A stretch of 64,000 bases of DNA. Origin: Pseudomonas gingeri. GTDB taxonomy: Bacteria; Pseudomonadota; Gammaproteobacteria; Pseudomonadales; Pseudomonadaceae. Positions 47,769 to 57,748 of this stretch are shown in pieces. The notes below the pieces were generated by a model. That model ran no database searches. It had not been told where the DNA came from and was given only the letters and a program-made list of their open reading frames with translations. Both the position numbers and the translations under genes were made by a program. The stretch's first letter is position 1, and every line of letters begins with the position of its first letter. The stretch lies in assembly GCF_013385425.1 (NCBI RefSeq), contig NZ_JACAQA010000007.1:248001-312000 (forward strand), read 5' to 3'.

Positions 47769-49154
47769 TTATGAAGTACGACGTCGACGGCGGATCAGCC
47801 AGAAAACCAGTGCGAGAAAGACAACAACACCCACCGCGATGGCCCCCTGTGCCAAAGCCGCCAAATGGGACTTCGCCCCCCCGGCACGTTGTTGCGCGAC
47901 CTGCCCCATGCTCACACTGACATCAGGGTTGCCGTAGTGTTTGCTCAGGTAATTGGCCAGCGTCGCGATCTGCGGGTCAGTCAACACCCTGGCGAAACCA
48001 GGCATCCTGACATCCGACCCATCGCCTTTACGATGAACCCCGTCGAGGATGACCATCACCAGGTTTTGCGTATTGCTGCGCCCGACCGTCGTGTTATGCG
48101 ACAAGGAAGGCAAGCCGCCGTCGAAACTGCCCTGGGCCTGGGCCTGGTGGCAAGTAGCGCAATAACCATCGTAAATTTGTGCACCCGTCATCTTGTTCGG
48201 GTCTGCAGGCAAGGCAACGCCACGCAGGCTGCTCAATTCATCGGTTTTCTGACCCAGGGCATAGACCGGCTTACTGTCCGCAGCCTCACGCTGCCCAGGC
48301 ACACTCTTGATATAGACCGCGATAGCTTTCAGATCGGAGTCGGTGAGGTGCTGCAGGCTATTGTCGACCGCTTCGGCCATCGGCCCAGCCGCTTGCCCCT
48401 TACCCAGGCTCTCGCCAGTCTTCAGGTATTTGACCAGCTCATCGGTATCCCACCCCCCCACGCCGCTATTGGGATCAGATGTAATGTTGGGCGCGTGCCA
48501 CGTCCCGACTTCACCGCCGGCCAGCGGCTTAGAGGTAACCTCGGCCATCATCAGGTTGCGTGGCGAATGGCAGGCGCTGCAGTGGGTCAGGCCTTGAGTC
48601 AGGTAGGCGCCTCTATTCCATTCAGTACTTTGCGCAGGGTCGGTCTTGTAGGGCTGGCTATCGAGGAACAGTAGATTCCAGCCAGCCATCGATAAGCGAA
48701 TGTTGAACGGAAATGGCAACTGGGTCGGCTTGACGGGCGTGTCAACGGCAACGATATCGCTCATGAAATAGGCGTACATCGCCTTGATATCGTCATCGCT
48801 GATCTTGGCGTAGGAGGTATAAGGCATGGCCGGGTACAGATGCTTGCCATCGGCGCGAATGCCCTTGCGCAACGCATCACTGAATTGCTCCAGTGTGTAG
48901 TTGCCGATCCCGGCGGCTTTTGATGGGGTGATGTTGGTGGCGATGATCTCACCGATGGGTGTTGGCAACTTCAACCCACCGGCAAACGGCTTGCCTCCAG
49001 GCGCGCTGTGGCAGGCTACACAATCGCCAGCAGTCGAAAGGTACTTGCCGCGCTGTATCAGCTCGTTATCAGGTGTCGAAGCGCCGGCTTGCAGGGTGAC
49101 CATGCTGGTGGCCATGATAACCAGGTGGCTAATGAGGCATTTTTTCCAATTCAT
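47769..49154 (-). CDS. Membrane-anchored triheme cytochrome c subunit of a periplasmic flavin dehydrogenase
   Basis: 461 residues. Signal peptide to about residue 25; three heme sites CVACH (45-49), CSACH (192-196) and CATCH (332-336); a C-terminal membrane anchor (about 432-454) followed by RRRRR. This is the cytochrome subunit type of gluconate, fructose, sorbitol and alcohol dehydrogenases, which passes electrons from the FAD subunit to ubiquinone. The ATG lies 6 bases after the stop of the GMC gene, so it is the last gene of the porin - small subunit - FAD subunit - cytochrome operon. Confidence 0.92.
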   Translation of the reverse strand: MNWKKCLISHLVIMATSMVTLQAGASTPDNELIQRGKYLSTAGDCVACHSAPGGKPFAGGLKLPTPIGEIIATNITPSKAAGIGNYTLEQFSDALRKGIRADGKHLYPAMPYTSYAKISDDDIKAMYAYFMSDIVAVDTPVKPTQLPFPFNIRLSMAGWNLLFLDSQPYKTDPAQSTEWNRGAYLTQGLTHCSACHSPRNLMMAEVTSKPLAGGEVGTWHAPNITSDPNSGVGGWDTDELVKYLKTGESLGKGQAAGPMAEAVDNSLQHLTDSDLKAIAVYIKSVPGQREAADSKPVYALGQKTDELSSLRGVALPADPNKMTGAQIYDGYCATCHQAQAQGSFDGGLPSLSHNTTVGRSNTQNLVMVILDGVHRKGDGSDVRMPGFARVLTDPQIATLANYLSKHYGNPDVSVSMGQVAQQRAGGAKSHLAALAQGAIAVGVVVFLALVFWLIRRRRRTS

Positions 49155-49160
49155 TGAAGG

Positions 49161-50807
49161 TCAGCCTCGCACTTGTTCGATCGATGAACCCAAGGGCGAA
49201 ACGCGAGCGATGATGCGATCGGGCAGTATGTGATGTGCGGTACGTAGTGCCAGGGCGACACCCGTCAATGTCGAGTTCATGGTCGCTGCTGTCGGCATGA
49301 CGCCGGTGCTGCAAATAAACAGGTTTTCATGATCGTGGGTCCGGCCGAAGCTATCGCACACGGACGTTTTCGGGTCTTCCCCCATGCGCATGGTGCCGGT
49401 GATGTGCTGGTTATTGGCGAAATTGCCCTCAGCGCTGTAGCGCACATTGGTACCGCCCATGAGTTCGACGATGCGCGCGAAATCCCTGTGCGAGGCCTGC
49501 GCGCCACGCCGGGTATAATCATCGATGGCGTAATGCGCCTGTGGTTTTGGAATGCCCAATGCATCTTTCTGCGAGCTGAGGGTGATGCGATTTTCCGGGT
49601 TGGGCAACACTTCCAGAACGTCCTTGAGGCTCATTTCGAACGCGGCACGGTGACGCAGTTGCTTCTCGAATTCCGGACCGTAGACACCGCTGGCGAGCAA
49701 TGAATCGGTTGCGCCGTTGACTCGCGAAATATTGGTGAAGTCCAGGCGGTAAGGCGCGTGCTCTTTGCGAAAGGCTCCGTCGCGCATCGTGTTGATCGAG
49801 CTGGGGCTTTGTGGCCCGCGGCCCAACCACAACGCCTCATCGGCATCAAAGGTGACCGAGGTGCTGGGATGGTCCATCAGATTGCGCCCAACCATGCCAG
49901 AACTATTGGCCAGACCATTGGGGTATTTGTCGCTGGCAGACAGCAGCAAAAGCTTGGGACTCTCGATGCCATTGGCGGCGAGGATGAAGGTCTTTCCAGT
50001 GACCCGATGGGACTTTTTATCCGGGTCGAAATAGTGGGCCGCGACAATGCGCCCCTTATCGTCGTGCTCGATACGGTAGACCACTGCATTGATCTGCAAT
50101 CTGACACCTGCATCCACCGCTGATTGAATCGCGATACCACCGTGGTATTGCGCATCAATCGGGCAAATCGGCTGGCAACTGTTATTGCCACAACAGGCGG
50201 GTCGCCCGGCGTAGCTGCGACTGTTACGCGCGGTTGTATTCCCTACCACTGCGTAAGTCGGGGCAAGCCGCTCACGGATGCGGCGCATGGCGTAAGGCTC
50301 GGTGACGGGGTCCATTGGAAATGGCTTGCTGCGCGGCGAGCCGGTATTTTCCGCGCCCGAAACGCCCCAGATTTCTTCCGCTTCCTGATAGAAAGGATCA
50401 AGCTCCTCATACGTCAGCGGCCAGTCGACACCCACGCCATACAAGCTGTGGATGCGCATATCGCCCGGTACCAAACGCCAGGCCTGAGCAGCCCAGTGCC
50501 AAGTGGTGCCCCCGACGCCACGAATGTATTCCGCCGGATACGGATAGGGCCCGGCCTGCACCAGATAGCCGTTATCGACGGGTTTATAGACTGGGTGTGG
50601 TGCCCATTCCGAGCAGGTATAAGGTGACATCCAATCACTCTTGCGCGTGGAATTGCGGAACGCCGCGACAATCCGTCCGCGCTCGATCGGCCCACCTGCT
50701 TCGAGAATCAGAACAGATACGCCCTGTTTCACCAGTTTCAACGCCGCCAGCGATCCACAGATTCCCGAGCCGATAACAACAATATCAGCCGATAGCTGGT
50801 CAGACAT
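49161..50807 (-). CDS. GMC-family FAD subunit of a periplasmic sugar/sugar-acid dehydrogenase
   Basis: 548 residues from the ATG at 50807 (GAGG ahead), overlapping the small-subunit stop by 8 bases. The FAD fold is IVVIGSGICGSLAALKLVKQGVSVLILEAGG. GVGGTTWHWAAQAWRL is the GMC signature region, and the catalytic His/Asn region is QHITGTMRMG and later MPTAATMNSTLTGVALALRTAHHI. It has no signal peptide of its own; relatives are carried out folded with a Tat-signal small subunit. It oxidises a sugar or sugar acid in the periplasm. Gluconate, 2-ketogluconate, fructose, sorbitol or glucosides are all possible, and the sequence alone does not settle the substrate. Confidence 0.9.
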   Translation of the reverse strand: MSDQLSADIVVIGSGICGSLAALKLVKQGVSVLILEAGGPIERGRIVAAFRNSTRKSDWMSPYTCSEWAPHPVYKPVDNGYLVQAGPYPYPAEYIRGVGGTTWHWAAQAWRLVPGDMRIHSLYGVGVDWPLTYEELDPFYQEAEEIWGVSGAENTGSPRSKPFPMDPVTEPYAMRRIRERLAPTYAVVGNTTARNSRSYAGRPACCGNNSCQPICPIDAQYHGGIAIQSAVDAGVRLQINAVVYRIEHDDKGRIVAAHYFDPDKKSHRVTGKTFILAANGIESPKLLLLSASDKYPNGLANSSGMVGRNLMDHPSTSVTFDADEALWLGRGPQSPSSINTMRDGAFRKEHAPYRLDFTNISRVNGATDSLLASGVYGPEFEKQLRHRAAFEMSLKDVLEVLPNPENRITLSSQKDALGIPKPQAHYAIDDYTRRGAQASHRDFARIVELMGGTNVRYSAEGNFANNQHITGTMRMGEDPKTSVCDSFGRTHDHENLFICSTGVMPTAATMNSTLTGVALALRTAHHILPDRIIARVSPLGSSIEQVRG

Positions 50808-51333
50808 TTTGCACCTCTTCATTGGGGTTTTTTGCCCAGCTGCCATAAGGACCATAGGCATAGGTCGGCGGCTTGAGCACATCGGCGACAATTATGGCGT
50901 TCAGGGCATTTTCGTAGGCAAGACAGCGCGCATGCTCACCACTGCCCACGACGCCCATAAACCAGGCAGTGGCGATTTTTCGCGGAACAGGTGCCAATGG
51001 CGACCTTTCGTCATCAAGCATTTTTTGCAATGCCAGCGGGTCGCTCTTGCGTTCGTTGACCAGCGCCAGCAGGTCCATGACAGCGCTGGCGAAGTTTGGA
51101 TCGTCGGCAAGCAGTGCCCGGTACAGGTTTTTCGCCAGCTCACTGTCGAGGGTCTGGCGCCCGGCAATGATCGCCGACATGGCGACAAACGCACCTTGGT
51201 CGGCGCTGTCTACAGGTTCGGCCAACGCCCACGGAATCAACGAGGCGGTGTAGGCAGTCACCAGGCTCTTGAGCAATGTCCGCCGAGTGGGCCTCATCGC
51301 GTTGGAGCGTTTAGTCGTGTTCAGGCTACTCAT
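50800..51333 (-). CDS. Tat-exported small subunit (gluconate 2-dehydrogenase subunit 3 family)
   Basis: 177 residues. The start at 51333 (AGGA, 7 bases ahead) gives an N-region with the twin-arginine motif PTRRTLLKSLVTAYTASLIPWALA. The mature part has the features of the subunit 3 family, with GAFVAMSAIIAGRQTLD, ARCLAYENALNAIIVADVLKPPTYAYGPYGSWAKNP at the C-terminus. It acts as chaperone and Tat escort for the FAD subunit, whose gene overlaps by 8 bases. An alternative start 12 codons later (MRPTRRTLL) is possible. Confidence 0.88.
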   Translation of the reverse strand: MSSLNTTKRSNAMRPTRRTLLKSLVTAYTASLIPWALAEPVDSADQGAFVAMSAIIAGRQTLDSELAKNLYRALLADDPNFASAVMDLLALVNERKSDPLALQKMLDDERSPLAPVPRKIATAWFMGVVGSGEHARCLAYENALNAIIVADVLKPPTYAYGPYGSWAKNPNEEVQNV

Positions 51334-51402
51334 GTCTTTATCCTGCGATAACAGGTCATTGACGGGGCATAAGCGCCCCAATTCGGTTGGGGATGCGACC
51401 TT

Positions 51403-52743
51403 TTAGAAAACGGTGTTGACGGTCAACCCGGCAACGAAGGCATTGTCCACCTCGTACACGCCGCCTGGGTTGGCCAGGTATTGCAGATTAGGCCGCACCA
51501 TGAGCCAGTTCGTCAGTTTGAAGTCGTAGTGAATTTCGGCCGCATATTCCGCATGCTGGATTGGCCGATAGGCCGGGTTAGCATAGTCGATGAGATTGTT
51601 GGCCTGATCATACAAACGTTGGTTCTTTGTCAGTGCCGGATTGACATGCAGCTCACTGAGGCCAAAAGCGAGAGAATCCTGAGGGCGTGCATCAAACGGC
51701 CCCGCATAAATAGCCCCCACCTGAGCCTGCCAGTCAAGCGTGCTAGTGTCCTTGTCGTACCCCGAGTAGTGCGCGAACAGACTCAAACCACGTTTGGCAT
51801 CACCGTCGACCGTCGTGACTTGCTGGCGTGCGTAGGCGTACCAGCCATAACGACCATCATGTACATCAGCAGGATAACCAGAGAGTTGCTTGTCGACACC
51901 GTTGTCATCCTTGAGCACATCGTTTGCATCGGCTGAGTTCCAATACCCACCAACCATATACTTGCCTGCCATCCCTTCCGCGCCCAGCGAAGGTGTCCAG
52001 CCCAGTTCCCCGACATAGGTCGTGCCTTGCCGACCCGAGGTGTTCAACTTAAAGCCATTGTTGCTATCCAGCAGCGTTGGGTTGTACTCGTACGCACCCA
52101 CTTGGGCATACACCTGAGGCGTTACATTGACCTTGATCCGTCCACCCCACTGACCGACCGGCGAGTTGAACCACACAGTAGATGCGTGACCGACCAACCC
52201 ACCACACATCGAGTTGTTTTGGAACACACAGCCAGTCGAGTCAAAATCACTGCCTATCGGCAAGCGACCGGCCTTGATATCGAGCACATCGTCGAAGAAC
52301 TTCTGCTGATAGGCCAAAACCGTGATCCGCCATGTCTGGCCGCGTCCGTAGTTTTCTTGCACGGAGGAGCCAATCGTGCCGGTACGTGAGTCTGCCAAAC
52401 GATCATTGGTCAGGTCCCGACCACTGCGTTCAGTGACCTGCAGTTGCAGATTCGCGGCGGGCAAACCCAGGATTTTCTGTAGATCAAGGGCGCCTCCGAT
52501 ATTGAACTGGTCGGTATAACGTGCCGTATGATCGTGATCGTAGCCACCACTGAGGTTGGCGGCGCTTTCTGACTGATAACTGAGTTGGACGTCGTAGCCC
52601 TTATCAAGTAGCGCGGTGCGAAGACCACCCCAGTCGCCGGTCATCCATTGGGAGGCTGAAGAAAACATTTCTTCATCGGCATAAGCGCTAGCACTGAAGC
52701 AGCCAATCAAAAAGCAACTACCAACAATAATTTTATGGTGCAT
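51403..52743 (-). CDS. OprB-family carbohydrate-selective porin
   Basis: 446 residues; signal peptide to about residue 22 (SAYA) and AGGAAAG site. OprB features: WMTGDWGGLRTALLDKGYDVQLSYQSESAAN, FDDVLDIKAGRLPIGSDFD, MCGGLVGHASTVWFNSPVGQWGGRIKV, YNPTLLDSN and a terminal phenylalanine. OprB porins admit glucose and other sugars. Here the gene leads the operon for a periplasmic FAD/cytochrome dehydrogenase, 69 bases ahead of the small subunit, so it should supply that enzyme's substrate. Confidence 0.92.
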   Translation of the reverse strand: MHHKIIVGSCFLIGCFSASAYADEEMFSSASQWMTGDWGGLRTALLDKGYDVQLSYQSESAANLSGGYDHDHTARYTDQFNIGGALDLQKILGLPAANLQLQVTERSGRDLTNDRLADSRTGTIGSSVQENYGRGQTWRITVLAYQQKFFDDVLDIKAGRLPIGSDFDSTGCVFQNNSMCGGLVGHASTVWFNSPVGQWGGRIKVNVTPQVYAQVGAYEYNPTLLDSNNGFKLNTSGRQGTTYVGELGWTPSLGAEGMAGKYMVGGYWNSADANDVLKDDNGVDKQLSGYPADVHDGRYGWYAYARQQVTTVDGDAKRGLSLFAHYSGYDKDTSTLDWQAQVGAIYAGPFDARPQDSLAFGLSELHVNPALTKNQRLYDQANNLIDYANPAYRPIQHAEYAAEIHYDFKLTNWLMVRPNLQYLANPGGVYEVDNAFVAGLTVNTVF

Positions 52744-52846
52744 TTATCAGCTTTCCTGAAGGTGGGGAGTCGCTAAAACAGTTAGACGCACCAGCACGCC
52801 CCACGATATTCGCAAGCTATGTTCGAAGATGTTCGACGACAATTTA

Positions 52847-52862
52847 TTAGATCTCTATCTAA
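52847..52862. promoter_or_regulatory. Palindrome in OprB-operon/LysR divergent promoter
   Basis: TTAGAT-N4-ATCTAA, perfect 6-base arms. It is 104 bases from the porin start and 211 from the regulator start, within the 329-base divergent region. LysR proteins bind interrupted palindromes of this kind, though the T-N11-A form is only roughly met. A tandem GTTCGA-N4-GTTCGA lies just left of it. Confidence 0.4.
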
Positions 52863-53072
52863 GCCGTTATCAAATTAAACGTTGATAGCAGAGCCTTCCG
52901 CTCTGAATGGCACGCACTGAAACCTGACTGACGCAGCAAAAGTAATCCACAGACAGCAATAGATCAAATAAATGACAGTTATTTGACGTATAATCCTGAC
53001 AAATAAATTGAAGCAGCCATTGCGCAAAGCCGCCGGTGACAGTTGCTTCTTTGATGCTGCGTAGGAGTGTGT

Positions 53073-53990
53073 ATGGATTTGTCCCAGGTCGATTTGAATC
53101 TGCTGGTCTCTCTGGAGATACTGCTGCAGGAACGCAACGTGACCCGCGCAGCCCAACGACTGGACGTCAGCCAACCCGCCATGTCCGCGCAATTGGGGCG
53201 ACTGCGGACGTTGTTCAACGATCCCTTGCTGTTACCCGCTGAAAGTGGTCGAGGCATGACCCCCACCGCCTTGGCATTAACCTTGGCTATCCCCTTGAGC
53301 GCGGCACTCAAGGGACTGGAGAAAGTCATCAATTTTCAACCGGACTTCAACCCCTGCAAGGACAGCCGCGAATTCAACATCGCCATGAGTGACGATGCAA
53401 TATTGGCAGTGGGCATAAAGCTTGTCGCGCGCCTGCAAGCGCTCGGTCCGCACAAATTACGACTGAACATCCATAGACCACAGCCTGACCATATCGCAAC
53501 CGAGCTTGAACGCGGAGAAGTGGATTTGCTTATAGACCTGGATCGGATGATCCCCAGCAGCATGAAGGCCCGTACCCTGTATGAAGGAGGCTTTGTCATG
53601 GCCCAGCGTCCGGGCCATCCACGTGGTACCGCTGTTCTGGATCTGGATACCTATTGCAATCTCGACCACTTGCTGGTTTCCAGCGCATCAGGCAACGCCC
53701 AAGGCTATATGGATGAATACCTGGCCAATCAGGCGCGCCAGCGCAGGGTAGTCATGAAGCTACCGCAACTCTCACTGATCCCTAATCTGCTACGCAGCAG
53801 TGACTATGTCTGTACATTGCCGGCCATTCACTTCATTCAATTCGGCGGTGATTTAGAGCTCTACGATCTGCCTTTCGTCGGCCCCGGTTTTAGCCTGCAA
53901 TTGGCTTGGCATCCGCGCAATCATTTTGATCCCGCGGTGATATGGATGCGTGACTTTATCCAGCAGGTTGCAGAGCGGCTCCAAGCTTAG
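53073..53990 (+). CDS. LysR-family regulator, NodD/LinR-like
   Basis: 305 residues from the ATG at 53073 with GGAG 6 bases ahead. The winged helix is MDLSQVDLNLLVSLEILLQERNVTRAAQRLDVSQPAMSAQLGRLR. The sequence follows the NodD/LinR/NahR type (LVSLEILL, PLLLPAESGRGMTPTALAL). The effector domain covers about 95-300. It is divergent from the OprB/dehydrogenase operon and probably its activator. The effector is unknown; it may be the substrate or product of the dehydrogenase. Confidence 0.88.
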   Translation: MDLSQVDLNLLVSLEILLQERNVTRAAQRLDVSQPAMSAQLGRLRTLFNDPLLLPAESGRGMTPTALALTLAIPLSAALKGLEKVINFQPDFNPCKDSREFNIAMSDDAILAVGIKLVARLQALGPHKLRLNIHRPQPDHIATELERGEVDLLIDLDRMIPSSMKARTLYEGGFVMAQRPGHPRGTAVLDLDTYCNLDHLLVSSASGNAQGYMDEYLANQARQRRVVMKLPQLSLIPNLLRSSDYVCTLPAIHFIQFGGDLELYDLPFVGPGFSLQLAWHPRNHFDPAVIWMRDFIQQVAERLQA

Positions 53991-54258
53991 GTTGATCTCC
54001 ATCGAGTGTCTTATTTAATTTTCTGGCGACTTGCTCTGCGCCCTGCACTCGCTTATTGATGGGTACACTTCGCAGACCAGGCGCGGGAGTCTTCCTTACT
54101 GAAGTCATGTACTCGGTGCACGGATATCCATTCCCCGATGCGTTGCGGTAATCCCCCTGCCTGAGCCTACGCGCAGACAGGAGGAGACCTCCAGGATTAA
54201 AAGTCGGGGCTGAGATCAATCCCTTGACCGCTCCTGGCTACTTTTCGATAACCCTCTC

Positions 54259-55173
54259 TCAGAACGGCACCCCCAGTTTCAACCAGTAGGCATCGCCTTG
54301 CGCACGATTTCGCACGTCGGATTCCTGCTCCCATTTTGCGGTCAGGAACCAGCCTTTTTTGCTGGCGTATTTAATTGAAGGTCCAATGGCAAGTGCGTGC
54401 CCTTTGTTGCCTTCGATGGTTTCACCGTATTGCCGGTCATCCGTGGTCTGCTGATAGACGTAGCCGCCCAAACCGACTACCCAACCGTTGCCCAGACCCC
54501 AACCCACCGAGTAGTCCACATGAAACTCTTGACCTGATGTGTAATCGGTCGCGTTATTTTTCATATTGAAGTCATACATGATTTTCGCATCAGCATTCAA
54601 ACCCACAGGGTCGATATACGAAAAGGCCAAGACCGGTTGGAAGTCCCAGTAGTTACGACCGATATTGGCCAGGTCACGGCGATCATATTCACCGGTCGGG
54701 GCAATCACATCGAGGGCGACGATGGCGTGCAGTTTATCGGTCAGCCGATAGCCCAGCCCCGACCCAAACGTCATATCGCCCAACCCTTGCTTGCGTTGCG
54801 ACTGCCCATTGAAGTCAACCTTGAGGTCAACCAACGGCATGACGGCATGGAACGCCAGGGAGCCGCCCAGTATTTGCCGGTCGGTCACCCAGATAAAACG
54901 CGGATCAATCGAACTGGCCTGTACTCGGAAATCCACTGGCAGTTCTTCCCCGTTGTTGCCGCGCAGTGAGTCCGCATCGTAGTGGCTGGCATAAGCCATT
55001 CCGTAAAACCCTGGCGGCGGCAGGGCCCCGGTCAGGTAGTTTTCAGCCCCCATGGGGTAGCTGGACCCTCCCCCTTCAGTCGCCTGCACGTTGCACGCAA
55101 GTCCCGCCGCCAGCAGGCTCAGGCTTGCGCAGTAAAAAAGACCCCGTGTGTTGATACGTGTTGTTCTCTTCAT
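54259..55173 (-). CDS. SphA/meta-pathway-type outer-membrane protein
   Basis: 304 residues with a signal peptide (to about residue 31, NVQA) and a beta-barrel-like mature part: EGGGSSYPMGAENYLTGALPPPGFYGM is the family opening, and it ends in a terminal phenylalanine (LKLGVPF). Such proteins (the phenol-degradation meta-pathway family) lie beside many aromatic catabolic operons and are thought to aid aromatic uptake across the outer membrane. It is the last gene in the minus-strand mhp series, 161 bases beyond the MhpT stop, so co-expression is likely. Function in uptake is inferred. Confidence 0.82.
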   Translation of the reverse strand: MKRTTRINTRGLFYCASLSLLAAGLACNVQATEGGGSSYPMGAENYLTGALPPPGFYGMAYASHYDADSLRGNNGEELPVDFRVQASSIDPRFIWVTDRQILGGSLAFHAVMPLVDLKVDFNGQSQRKQGLGDMTFGSGLGYRLTDKLHAIVALDVIAPTGEYDRRDLANIGRNYWDFQPVLAFSYIDPVGLNADAKIMYDFNMKNNATDYTSGQEFHVDYSVGWGLGNGWVVGLGGYVYQQTTDDRQYGETIEGNKGHALAIGPSIKYASKKGWFLTAKWEQESDVRNRAQGDAYWLKLGVPF

Positions 55174-55334
55174 GACTTACGACCTTTCTCTTTTTTATAA
55201 TTGAATCCGGCACTGCTATCCCCCCCGGAAAACGGGCACGGCAAAGCAGTAACCAGTAGGGTTGACCAGGTTAAAAAAGGCGAACGGGGGCTCTGCCGCG
55301 TGCCGTAGGCTGCGCAGTAGAAGCGTTCAACGCT

Positions 55335-56561
55335 TCAGTCAGACAGTAGTTTTTTGCGTCGCACGGACAGCCAGAACGTTGCTAGTGCAGCAATCACGAT
55401 GCCTGGCGCAGAGGCCAACATCACGCCGGCGGTACCGGTGCCCAGTGCGAGCATCTGGCCCGCGACCAAGGGGCCGCTCATTGCCCCCAAACGCCCCACC
55501 GCCACGGCACTGCCCACGCCGGTGGCACGTACTTCAGTGCGATAGAATTGAGGTGCAAGGGCATAAAGCACGCCCTGCCCGCCCGTGGCGAAAAAGCCGG
55601 CGACAAAACCTGCCATCAGCATGCTTTCAATCTGGCTAGACACGCCCAGAGCGGTCAGCGAAGCGAGGATCCCAAGGTAAATCAGCGCTGCTAATGCCCA
55701 GGCTGGCAGACGATCCATCAAGACGCCGAGTAGCAAGGTGCCGACCGCAGCCCCCATCTGCAGGGAAAACATCACCCAACTGGCCTGCTTGCCGGTGAAG
55801 CCTTGACCGACCAGCAAACTCGGCAGCCAGTTAATCAGGATGTAGACCACCATGAGGGTGAAGAAGTAGCTGACCCACAGCAGCAATGTCACCGTCACCG
55901 AACCGTCGCCAAACAGTCCCTGCAAGACGCTCACCCGCGCGGCGTTCCCCGGTTGCTCGGCCTGGCTTTGACGTAGGCGGAACACTGCTGATTCAGGCAA
56001 ATACAGCCCGAGCAATGGCACGATTACCAGTGGCACCAGACCGCCGACATAGAACACCACCTGCCAGCCGCCCGAGAACCCGGCGATGCCAATGGTCGCA
56101 GCGAGCGCCGCGCCCAGCGGTACACCACAGTACATCATGCTGACCGCGCGGCCACGCAAGCGTGGACCGGCGACCTCGGAGGTCAGTGCAATCAGGTTCG
56201 GTAGCGCGGCGCCCAGGCCTACACCGGTCAGGCAACGGGCAGCCAACAGACTGCTGAAGTCCCAGGCGCAAACCGTCGCCAGAGAGAACAGTCCGAACAG
56301 GGCGACAGACCCCATCAGCACGCGCTTGCGGCCGACGCGATCGGCCAGCCAGCCGCCGACAAAGGCCCCCGGTAGCAACCCAAGGATGCCAGCGCTGAAG
56401 ACCCAGCCCATGTGCATCTTTTCCAGGCTGAAAGCCGCCGCCATGCCCTGGGCGGCGATGCCAGAGGCTTGCAGGTCCAAACCTTCCATCAACGCCACCA
56501 GAAAGCACAAGGCAATGGTCAATACCAGTTCAAGCTGGCGCTTCGTGAGAACCTTATTCAT
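55335..56561 (-). CDS. mhpT: 3-(3-hydroxyphenyl)propionate transporter (MFS, AAHS family)
   Basis: 408 residues, 12 spans. The AAHS-family features are DLQASGIAAQGM with the acidic residue of helix 1 (LMEGLDLQ), GGWLADRVGRKRVL between helices 2 and 3, and RLGAMSGPLVAGQML late in the protein. E. coli MhpT has the same layout and length and sits in the same operon. It should import 3-(3-hydroxyphenyl)propionate with protons. It follows mhpE by about 156 bases, with a hairpin between. Confidence 0.9.
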   Translation of the reverse strand: MNKVLTKRQLELVLTIALCFLVALMEGLDLQASGIAAQGMAAAFSLEKMHMGWVFSAGILGLLPGAFVGGWLADRVGRKRVLMGSVALFGLFSLATVCAWDFSSLLAARCLTGVGLGAALPNLIALTSEVAGPRLRGRAVSMMYCGVPLGAALAATIGIAGFSGGWQVVFYVGGLVPLVIVPLLGLYLPESAVFRLRQSQAEQPGNAARVSVLQGLFGDGSVTVTLLLWVSYFFTLMVVYILINWLPSLLVGQGFTGKQASWVMFSLQMGAAVGTLLLGVLMDRLPAWALAALIYLGILASLTALGVSSQIESMLMAGFVAGFFATGGQGVLYALAPQFYRTEVRATGVGSAVAVGRLGAMSGPLVAGQMLALGTGTAGVMLASAPGIVIAALATFWLSVRRKKLLSD

Positions 56562-56717
56562 GGCAGGGAACCCTCTGCACGTTACACCGCAGAGAGGGAG
56601 TGGAAACGCTGTAAAAGCACGGTGTCAGAAAACGTCTCATACATTTATTACCCGTTTTATTGTTATAGAGGGTATGGGTTGGCTGACCCACCACGTGGGC
56701 GGGCCAGCCAGTTTTTC

Positions 56718-57737
56718 TCAGCGGTTAAGCAAGTCCAACGCCACATCAACGATCATGTCTTCCTGACCACCAACCATCCGCCGTTTCCCCAGTTCGACCA
56801 GTATGTCGAGGGTCTTCAGGCCGTATCTGGCAGCAGCGATTTCCGCGTGGCGCAGGAAGCTTGAGTAGACCCCGGCATAACCCAGCGCCAGGGTCTCGCG
56901 GTCGACGCGCACTGGACGGTCCTGCAACGGGCGGACGATGTCGTCGGCGGCGTCCATTAGGGTGTAGAGGTCGGTGCCGTGGTTCCAGCCCAGACGTTCG
57001 GCGGCGGCGATGAACACTTCCAGCGGCGCGTTACCGGCACCGGCGCCCATGCCGGCAAGGCTGGCGTCAATCCGGTCGCAACCTTCCTCGACCGCGGTAA
57101 TGGAGTTGGCCACGCCCAGCGACAGGTTGTGATGCGCGTGCATACCGGTTTCGGTTTCGGGCTTGAGCACTGCCTTGAACGCACGGAAGCGGTCGCGAAT
57201 GTCCTGCATGTTCATGGCACCGCCAGAGTCGGCCATGTACACGCAGGTCGCGCCGTAGCTCTCCATCAACTGGGCCTGCACGGCCAACTGCGCGGCCGGG
57301 ATCATATGGCTCATCATCAGGAAGCCGACGGTGTCCATGCCCAGTTCACGGGCATATTCGATGTGCTGTTTGGACACGTCCGCTTCGGTGCAATGGGTGG
57401 CGATGCGCACCACACGGGCACCGGCGTTGTAGGCGGCTTTCAGGTCATGCACGGTGCCGATGCCAGGCAGTAACAGAGTGGTGATCTTTGCGTGGCTGAT
57501 GACATCGGCGGCGGCTTCGATCCACTCCAGGTCGGTGTGGGCAGCAAAGCCGTAGTTGAAGCTGGAGCCTTGCAGGCCGTCGCCATGGGCCACTTCGATG
57601 CTGTCGACCTTGGCCTTGTCCAGAGCCCGCGCGATGTCCTGGACGTTCTGGATCGAGTACTGATGACGAACCGCATGGCTACCATCGCGCAGGGTGACAT
57701 CGGAGATGTACAGTTTTTTACCGGGATAGAAACTCAT
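56718..57737 (-). CDS. mhpE: 4-hydroxy-2-oxovalerate aldolase
   Basis: 339 residues, AAGGAG site. [16 protein letters not shown] holds the metal-binding Asp and catalytic Arg, and [15 protein letters not shown] has the metal His pair. DmpG/MhpE-type aldolases are about 340 residues, as here. It splits 4-hydroxy-2-oxovalerate to pyruvate and acetaldehyde and forms a complex with MhpF that channels the acetaldehyde. It lies 11 bases after the mhpF stop. Confidence 0.96.
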   Translation of the reverse strand: MSFYPGKKLYISDVTLRDGSHAVRHQYSIQNVQDIARALDKAKVDSIEVAHGDGLQGSSFNYGFAAHTDLEWIEAAADVISHAKITTLLLPGIGTVHDLKAAYNAGARVVRIATHCTEADVSKQHIEYARELGMDTVGFLMMSHMIPAAQLAVQAQLMESYGATCVYMADSGGAMNMQDIRDRFRAFKAVLKPETETGMHAHHNLSLGVANSITAVEEGCDRIDASLAGMGAGAGNAPLEVFIAAAERLGWNHGTDLYTLMDAADDIVRPLQDRPVRVDRETLALGYAGVYSSFLRHAEIAAARYGLKTLDILVELGKRRMVGGQEDMIVDVALDLLNR

Positions 57738-57748
57738 GGTGATTCTCC

